Part shown: piece after piece, positions 18,145 through 24,278 of the stretch | Layout: each line of letters starts with the position of its first letter | How positions within the stretch are numbered: position 1 is the stretch's first letter | NCBI RefSeq assembly: GCF_000090795.2 | Contig: NW_003546519.1 | Coordinates: forward strand, 84,160 to 108,437 | DNA length: 24,278 nucleotides | Source of the DNA: Amphimedon queenslandica | Taxonomy: Eukaryota; Porifera; Demospongiae; Haplosclerida; Niphatidae | Direction of reading: 5' to 3' | Program-made: the position numbers and the translations under genes | The notes under the pieces: model-generated | Told to the model about the DNA's origin: nothing | The model's database searches: none | The model's input: only the letters and a program-made list of their open reading frames with translations

Positions 18145-19607
18145 GCATGTAGTTTTTTTATTATGTATGATTGTACTATTTTTTAGATATGCATATTCCA
18201 TTTGGATCATGGAAAACTTAATTGGGCATTCTACGTCTGAACATCACTTTATTTATGATATAGCTTGTAATTTAAGTAGGCATTTAAAGGTAATATTTAG
18301 AAAAAATCTCCAATTTAATTAATATTATATAGAAGTGTGGAAGAGAAGACCTTTTAAAGAATATTGCATCATTGTCAGTGCCTTCCTTTCATTCATATGG
18401 CCACACTGCTTCATGTCAAGTACTTAAAATTACTTGCTCTATCTTTTATTTTCAGTAGGTCGATTTTAGCCCAGTACGAACAGAAGGTATTGGTTTGTCA
18501 GATGGAGAAGTTATGGAACGATTGTGGTCTTTTTTAAGACGCTTTTGTAGGATGACAAAGGAGATGAGGCCTTCCCATCGTATTAATGTATTGACTGATG
18601 CATTGCTTTTTTACTCTAATAAACGAACAGAAAAACTTAGTGAGATTTTATACTTTAAATATTATAGTTTTATGTTGTTGCTGTATGTCTAATAATACAG
18701 GTAAACTTTTAGTTTCAAGATGGTCTAGGGCCCAAAGTACACATGCAATTGCTCACCAGAATTTAGAAGAACTAAAGGCTTCTTGTATGTAGGCATGGCA
18801 TGATTATTGCAGTATTACATGCATGTTATTTTAATTATAGTGAATGCTACTGAAGGTGACATTTTAAAATTCATTGAAGAAGAACGAAGTCTTGTCTTGT
18901 GCAAATCATCAGACGGTACAAAGGAATCAATAAAATCAATATTTGCAAGAAGGAAATTTTTGTTAGAACTTAAAGGAAAGTATGCAGGTGACTTTTAATA
19001 GCCAGTAATATTAAATTTATAATGCATCCTTATTGTTATTTTAGATGGTCAGAAAATTGCTAAAAAGTTATCCGCCCAGATAAAAAAGGAAACATTGTCA
19101 CTGAAACGTTTACTAGAAAAGCATAAATTATATAAGTATGAAGACATTATAAATCCAAATTCTGATTTTTGGGAACCGGTTGATGTCATGAATGTAAGTG
19201 CTGAAGTATATAAGATGAGAAGGAGTGCAATTCATAATTATTTGCTACTTCAACGTAGTGAGGAAGAACTAGAGCTACTTAAACAGGACATGCTTAATAC
19301 TTTACAATACTTCAAGCACAAGCTCGAGCTCATTAAAGAAAATCAAGTCACAATTATGAGTGAACCCCAGACCTTGTATAATAGTGGCCTTAGTTGCCTT
19401 TTGTTAAAATATGAACACAAAATTTTGCTACTGTACAACAAATCAAAGGAAGCATTTGCACCAATAGTTCCTGCGTTACCTTTTTTTGAATCAGCATTGA
19501 ATATACAAGTTGATACAGATAGTGATGACACTGACGATGAATTTGATGGGTCAGAGTTTGAAACTGATAGTGAATCAGAGTACATTCTTCAGTTTAACTG
19601 TAATTAA
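16476..19607 (+). CDS. KDZ-superfamily transposase with CxC2-like zinc cluster, 14 exons, complete
   Basis: Exons: 16476-16757, 16798-16956, 17022-17127, 17170-17384, 17427-17473, 17518-17596, 17637-17807, 17853-17989, 18187-18289, 18333-18419, 18459-18639, 18701-18784, 18841-18987, 19045-19607. All introns are GT-AG and most are 39-65 nt. The join is in frame: 786 residues. Seen in order: an acidic patch (EDDDNDDDDVE); a cysteine cluster at 97-134 (CVLC, FRCNDC, YYCSSC, then His134), as in the CxC2 finger that precedes KDZ transposases; LWPSSPVQPKFAYTFELLDW (about 199-218); VCPACP; VSLDAIFG with Asp306; DETGVFGAGCRHE (374-386); IYDIAC with Asp423; SDGEVMERLWS with Glu479/Glu482; a predicted coiled C-terminal region; a very acidic tail. 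Asp306, Asp423 and Glu479 or Glu482 are my candidates for the RNase H-fold catalytic triad. It should cut and join the element ends in the nucleus. The start is the first ATG after the inverted repeat. Confidence 0.87.
18083..18144 (+). repeat. (AT)n microsatellite in transposase intron 8
   Basis: About 30 AT units with one GT interruption. It makes this intron 197 nt, against 39-65 nt for all the other introns of the gene. Confidence 0.95.
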
Positions 19608-20616
19608 CTGTAATAATAGTATTGTGGATTCACTTTTGCAATTATTATGACAAGTTTTGCTAATGCAGTTGATTTACTACATTTTCCCGTTTTCTAATTT
19701 TAAAATAATCATTTTCTTGTCTTCTATACAAGGTACATGTATTTCATATGTATTGATCCTGATTATGTACATGTTATTTATTTTTATTCTGTTATTACAT
19801 ATTTTTGATGCAATTTACTTTTCTCTGTCTCATGTTAAAAGGTACTCTTTATGTCCTCATTATGAGCATGCTATAATTATTGTCTTTGTTCATTATATAG
19901 GAATACTTTGCATTTGATGTGTTTCAGAGATTTGGTAAGTTCTATGTCATTATTATTAGTTGCATAATATTGTTTAATGTATTTCAGAATAATTGCAAGA
20001 ATATAAAATGGAATTCACTTGAATTATTATACAGAAGAGAACACTACTCATCTAACTATACATTCATTTTTGCTTTATTATTTTCAATTGTTTGTCATTT
20101 TACCTACTGAAAAATTGCTATTACTTCATTTATATTAATTTTCATGATTAAATTTATAACACTGGTATGCTCATGGGCAAGGCATGCAAGATGATAACTT
20201 TAAAAAGTGCAACTACATTTACAAAATTCAACTAAAAATGGTTTGCATGTAGTGCACTGCATCTATTATGCCCTTAGAGGGCTGGAGACAGATTAATTTG
20301 ATCAAAAATATTATCAGTGCAAGACAATGCTAAATTTCACTTGCAAATAGTAGTTTATGTATAACTATAGATAATTCATTGAAAAATTATATTGCAATAC
20401 TAAAAACTTAGAGTTTTCAGTGATATCTTGTTCAACACCCACCTGTGAGTGGGTGTTGGCTATTCCTTTGTTTTGTATAGTGCAATGCTTGAGCTTGAAT
20501 AATGCTTTGTGGAAGTCAGGAGCCACAGCTTAATGCTTTAGTTGTCTTTTTTAAAAAGAACAAGTGAAATGTAAACAATAATAAGGATGTATATACAGGT
20601 TATCCAAAATGGCATT
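19608..20616. other. Spacer between the convergent transposon genes, with a 10-bp hairpin
   Basis: This 1-kb AT-rich gap lies between the two stop codons and must hold both 3' UTRs. A perfect 10-bp stem (CAACACCCAC ... GTGGGTGTTG, 6-nt loop) sits at 20433-20458. A TTTATT at about 20073-20078 could be a minus-strand AATAAA. The small open frames here are short, AT-driven and without motifs, so I call no gene. Confidence 0.6.
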
Positions 20617-23600
20617 TTATAAACAATTTTTACAATGCCATTTATTGTCAATGTCTTCTGCTTTTACACACTCAATGTGAAACCAAACTCTGCATGTGCT
20701 GCACTGAATCATTGCTTTCTTTGGGTTATTGATTGTTCTACAAAAGCAGTACACCTTCTCTGTGTCTGTCCTCTTAGTGAAATCTGCTTTTATCCGACGA
20801 AGTGTAGTATATGGGAAGAAAGTGAGTTGACCCTTTTCAAAACAATTTATTAGATGTTGTCTCATTCTTTTCACATCCCAGTTGTATAAGGCTGGATTTT
20901 TACCCAATACCAATGCAGTCGCATTGGCTATTGAAAATACACCACAATCATGACAATTTGATTGCCTCTTAATGTCTTGAAAGTTATATTTTATTTCACA
21001 CGTTTCTGCCTTATAAAAAGAGGAAATCTGCAACTTAGTATCGAGCCGAAGTAGATTATATGCACTATCATAAATATTCAATGTGCCTGGTTCACATTGA
21101 AGTGTTGAGACAACCACCCAGTGGTTTTGATTTACAAATAGAATCTGTATAAGCGGAGATTTTGTTGGTCGAAACTCATACTTTCTCCCAATCTCAGGTG
21201 ATTGCCAACCATTAATAGTTGTATCTTGACTCTTTAATAGCATCTGTGCTGCATCTATAATTGTGGATGCAAGCCATTCCCCTTTCTGAATTATATCTTT
21301 ACAACAAATGTCTAGTTCCATTTTTCCAATTTTCACCCATAATTTTTCAGGACTAACTGGTGGCAATATATCTGTTAAATCATATGGACAAGCTTCAGAC
21401 TCAATGTCAGTGACTAACAATGGTTTTACAGGTGATGGTGGACAAGTATTTGTTTCTTGTATTACTGGAGAAGGAATTGAAGATGTAGAATAAGGCAATG
21501 GAATAGGAGCATTAGTTGTTACTGGAAAAGAACTGTTTCTCTGATGAGAGATGGTTAATAACGAATCAGAGTGTATAGTTGTAGATGTCATAGAAAGTAA
21601 AGGTTTAGGATGACTACTCAATACAGGAACTAGTGAAGAGCTTGTAATAGTAGAACTAGTTGATGTAACTGTAGCAGAGATATATTTTGGCATAGATGCT
21701 GCTTGTATTGAATCAGAGAATGTAGTGCAGGTAGGTGTTGTTGAACTTGAAGGTTTAGGATGACAACTAGATATTGAGTGGTTTGGTTGAGTAGTTGGGC
21801 TTGGAGCAATTAGAACCGAGTTTTGGAAGAAATTGAGTGGCATGGATACTGGAACGGATTGAGTTCTAGGTGTCGTAACAAAATTCAGAACAGGTAAGAG
21901 ATGAGTTGGTTTAGAGTGAGAAGTAGGTAGAACAGAAGATTTAGGTCGATTGGTAGACATTACCAGAGATGGCAATGGGCTTAACTGAGCACCTGAGGAT
22001 AACAGCAATGCTATGGTGTTGCTAAAACAACGAAATAATAATTATGTTGAACTATACTTTTATGAACTAACCTATGAACACAAGTCGATGAAAATAATGC
22101 CTCTCTTTCTTGGTCCTTTGTAGGTGAGCCTTTTAAAAGAAAACTAAAGATTAAATTTTTCTAAAGGAAGCTCTGTTCATTAACAAGATGCAGCCTCATT
22201 TTTGCAATTGTGGGATCTCCCTATGATTATTTACCTGTCCATTTCGTATTACGAGTATCAATATTACTGGCAGGTAGATTAGCTGTAAAACAAAATAAAT
22301 CATTATTTATTTGAATTTATCATCATTATAGTATATACCTTCTTTAATAATGTTGGCAGGTGAACTACATGTGGCTGCAAACAAAAATAAAAAAATTATA
22401 TAAACTAGTGAATTTGTCATCAGGATCATAGTATACCTGCATTAATATTGACAGGTGGATTAGCTGTTAAACAAAGATAGTCACAGATTTATTGAATGTA
22501 TCATTTCTATACCTGCTTTAATGACAGAGCATACGTAGTCAATAAATTCTGGTTTAAAACATTTCATGGATGCTGATGTGCCAACAATATCAACATCTTC
22601 TCCACTGAAAGCAATGGCGAATCCATTAAACCCTAAGGTTTCCAACTCATTAAACTAAAGAAAGATTATGATTTACAATCATGAGTATTGGTTCCATACC
22701 AACTTCTTAAATTGATTGAATATTTTAACTCTTCTTTCTTTAATAGGTATACATCGAGATGAACTTTCTTTCTGTACTTCTACCTGAATATTATCCTTTT
22801 CACTTAAAGAAAGATCACTGTACATTAATTTTGCTTCTTTGTTAAAACTGGTAAAAGAATGTGAATGCCCTGAAAAAAAAATTATGTTATTATTTGCAAT
22901 TGCTTACACGTGTATACCTGAGTCTTCAGCAAATTTTTTTTGGAATGCCTGCCATTGTGTCAATTGTCGCTTATGACAAGCAACTGCTGGTTCACTTTTT
23001 CCAAATTTAATCTTTTGGTTTGTTTTTTTTATCCAATTCTAAAAAGACAAGAGCCTATGCCATGCATTTCTGTGTAAATGATAAAAAATTGGAAATGCCC
23101 TATTGGCTCATTCAACTCTGTACCTTTCCCCATTGCTAGCAGTGATGTTTTTAATTACATGCATTGTGTAATAATTACAATACTTCAAAACTATTTGTAA
23201 TTACAATACCATTATCATACCATTATTCCATGAGAGTTTATAATCTACAAAACAGCATTATCATAAAATTGCACTTTAATCTTTAATTCAATCATTATTT
23301 CAGCCAATGATAAACAAGGATTACAAGTATATATTGTAGCAACTTGATGACACAATTGTAATACTCCTCAGAATTATAGACAAGTAAATATCATAGCTCA
23401 ACATCATTAAATTTGAGTACAAGTATACATGCAGGTATATATAAATTTAATCAAGTAATTTAATTACCACATCAATCACTGATTGATAGACATGCACACA
23501 GCAGTGGGGAAGGTTGAGTGATGCATGTGACTTGTTCATTATTCAATTTATTTAAATGCATAAAAGGAATGGATTGGCAAAAATACTGGTGATCTAGCTA

Positions 23601-23883
23601 GCTCTAAAATATTTTGTTTTATTTGGCATTAACTATTTACCTTGATTTGACCTGCATTCAGGCCTGATTCCTTGCATGCAGACTCAATAAGTGGCCCATA
23701 GACTTTCCCAACACCTGTCATTCCCTTGTCATAATGCTTCTTCAAAGTTGAAAGTTCCATGTCATTGAACCTATTATATGAATATGTAGGTCCTAAGTAT
23801 AATAATCATAATAATAAGTATACAAACCTACGAGATCCAGAGGAGCTACTGGCATCCACACATCTGCTTATACCTCGACTCAT
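20617..23883 (-). CDS. Transposon cargo: homeodomain-like HTH + Ulp1/C48-type cysteine protease + PHD finger, 10 exons
   Basis: Exons on the minus strand: 23883-23828, 23770-23641, 23038-22918, 22869-22700, 22654-22513, 22463-22437, 22374-22339, 22282-22235, 22129-22072, 22021-20617. They total 2193 nt in frame, 730 residues plus stop. N-terminus: LKKHYDKGMTGVGK then GLNAGQIKNWIKKT (about 52-68), like helix 3 of a homeodomain, so DNA binding is likely. Middle (about 264-470): Ser/Thr/Pro-rich linker. Protease: NHWVVVST with His563, NIYDSAY with Asp581, Gln616 and CHDCGVFS with Cys622. The Gln-to-Cys spacing of 6 is as in Ulp1/SENP SUMO proteases. C-terminus: a C4HC3 PHD finger (Cys688, 690, 703, 706, His711, Cys714, 726, 729) with the aromatic VWFH motif, ending one residue after the last Cys. 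The protein could remove SUMO or a similar modifier at chromatin marked by histone tails. Target and modifier are inferred. Confidence 0.85.
22235..22463 (-). repeat. Three tandemly duplicated micro-exons of the cargo gene
   Basis: Exons 22463-22437 (27 nt), 22374-22339 (36 nt) and 22282-22235 (48 nt) have the same phase. They encode ANPPVNINA, ATCSSPANIIKE and ANLPASNIDTRNTKWT. Flanking intron sequence (TTTAACAG or TTTACAG acceptors, GTATA donors) is also similar, so an exon with its introns was duplicated twice. Confidence 0.7.
23039..23640 (-). other. Long second intron of the cargo gene
   Basis: This 602-nt AT-rich stretch separates the two exons that together code the homeodomain-like region. 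It is about ten times longer than the other introns of the gene. I see no inserted element, gene or clear repeat in it. Confidence 0.6.
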
Positions 23884-23933
23884 GGTGGCACATGTATTAC
23901 TAATGAAAAGTTAATAAACCGTAGATAGATAAC

Positions 23934-24079
23934 GTAGTCGAGTTAGTAATAAATCTAGAACTAAGGGGTTAAATTATTATGTATAACCATTAATAACCGG
24001 AACTTTTACAGTCATGTGTGATGGGAGGGTTCCGAACTTTTCCTATCTAATGTGACGAGAAAAGTGTACGAACCGGGTG
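23934..24079 (-). repeat. Right terminal inverted repeat of the KDZ transposon (146 bp)
   Basis: This is the inverted partner of 16332-16471, with 6 extra bases. Its inner end lies 50 bp before the cargo-gene ATG at 23883, so the same sequence probably drives the cargo gene. The equivalent 12-codon upstream frame is kept with one changed codon. Confidence 0.92.
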
Positions 24080-24083
24080 AGAC

Positions 24084-24278
24084 AGGGGTGTAGCTGAGGT
24101 AGGGCCTGAGGGGGCCTGGGCCCTACCATCAAAGTGGCCTTATAATTATATTCATTGAAATTATAACCCAAAAGATTATATTCATTGTTCTTACAATAAC
24201 AAAAGGGGGTGGCTGATAACCACAGCTCTTTTTAACGACCTGGGGGCGTAGCCCCCAGGTCGTTCCTATAATTGATTC
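24084..24278 (+). mobile_element. Start of a hAT-like nonautonomous element, cut by the window edge
   Basis: The sequence AGGGGTGTAGCTGAGG resembles the AGGGGCGTATCTAG terminus of the element at 885-1250. It begins 4 bp beyond the KDZ terminus. It contains a perfect 14-bp stem with a 3-nt loop at 24234-24264 (AACGACCTGGGGGC / GCCCCCAGGTCGTT). The far end is outside the window, so the class is a guess from the tip sequence. Confidence 0.45.

Larger units (their letters stand above)
16332..24079. mobile_element. Complete two-gene KDZ-superfamily DNA transposon
   Basis: The element is bounded by inverted repeats that begin CACCCGGTTCGTACACTTTT at 16332 and end with the complement of the same sequence at 24079. 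Inside are an intact KDZ-type transposase on the plus strand (16476-19607) and an intact cargo gene on the minus strand (23883-20617), pointing at each other. The inverted repeats are nearly identical (one 6-bp insertion and a few substitutions) and both reading frames are open after splicing, so the copy looks young and possibly autonomous. No target duplication is visible: 8 bp left reads CGTATTCA, 8 bp right reads AGACAGGG. The right side is interrupted 4 bp out by what looks like another element. Confidence 0.85.

Noticed and set aside
19657-20110. Two hydrophobic plus-strand frames of 86 and 63 residues
   Set aside because: They are Phe/Ile/Tyr-rich because of AT content, lie after the transposase stop, and show no motif or splice support.
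21308-21493. 61-residue plus-strand frame
   Set aside because: It is antisense to the protease exon of the cargo gene.

Overview
The window looks like nuclear DNA of an early-branching animal, most likely a demosponge. Evidence is spliced genes with GT-AG introns, several only 39-65 nt long, a metazoan-type PKA catalytic subunit, AT-rich intergenic and intronic DNA full of short palindromic transposons, and many TACATGTA-type microsatellites. The sponge assignment is an inference from style, not from a marker gene.

Left part (1-6631): on the minus strand lie the first three exons of a malate/L-lactate dehydrogenase family (Ldh_2) oxidoreductase. The gene runs off the left edge. Its long introns hold at least two MITE families that share one terminus, two foldback elements, a hAT-like element with an exact 8-bp target duplication, and tandem duplications.

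Centre (6632-15960): a 318-bp divergent promoter with a perfect CRE (TGACGTCA) separates that gene from an 11-exon gene on the plus strand. I could join the 11 exons in frame into a 346-residue cAMP-dependent protein kinase catalytic subunit. Catalytic and regulatory-subunit contact residues are present, but the C-tail turn-motif serine is alanine. Its introns carry MITEs, a higher-order tandem repeat, an ATT array and long polypurine/polypyrimidine tracts.

Right part (16332-24079): a complete 7.75-kb DNA transposon with terminal inverted repeats of 140 and 146 bp. It contains two convergent, intact, intron-rich genes. One encodes a 786-residue KDZ (Kyakuja-Dileera-Zisupton) superfamily transposase with a CxC2-like cysteine cluster. 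The other is a 730-residue cargo protein on the minus strand: an N-terminal homeodomain-like helix-turn-helix candidate, a Ser/Thr/Pro-rich linker, a Ulp1/C48-type cysteine protease domain with His-Asp-Gln-Cys all present, and a C-terminal PHD finger. The element follows a LINE remnant directly on its left. On its right, 4 bp beyond its terminus, lies the start of a hAT-like element, which would explain why no target duplication is visible. This two-gene transposon, pairing a transposase with a protease-chromatin-reader protein, is the most interesting object in the window.
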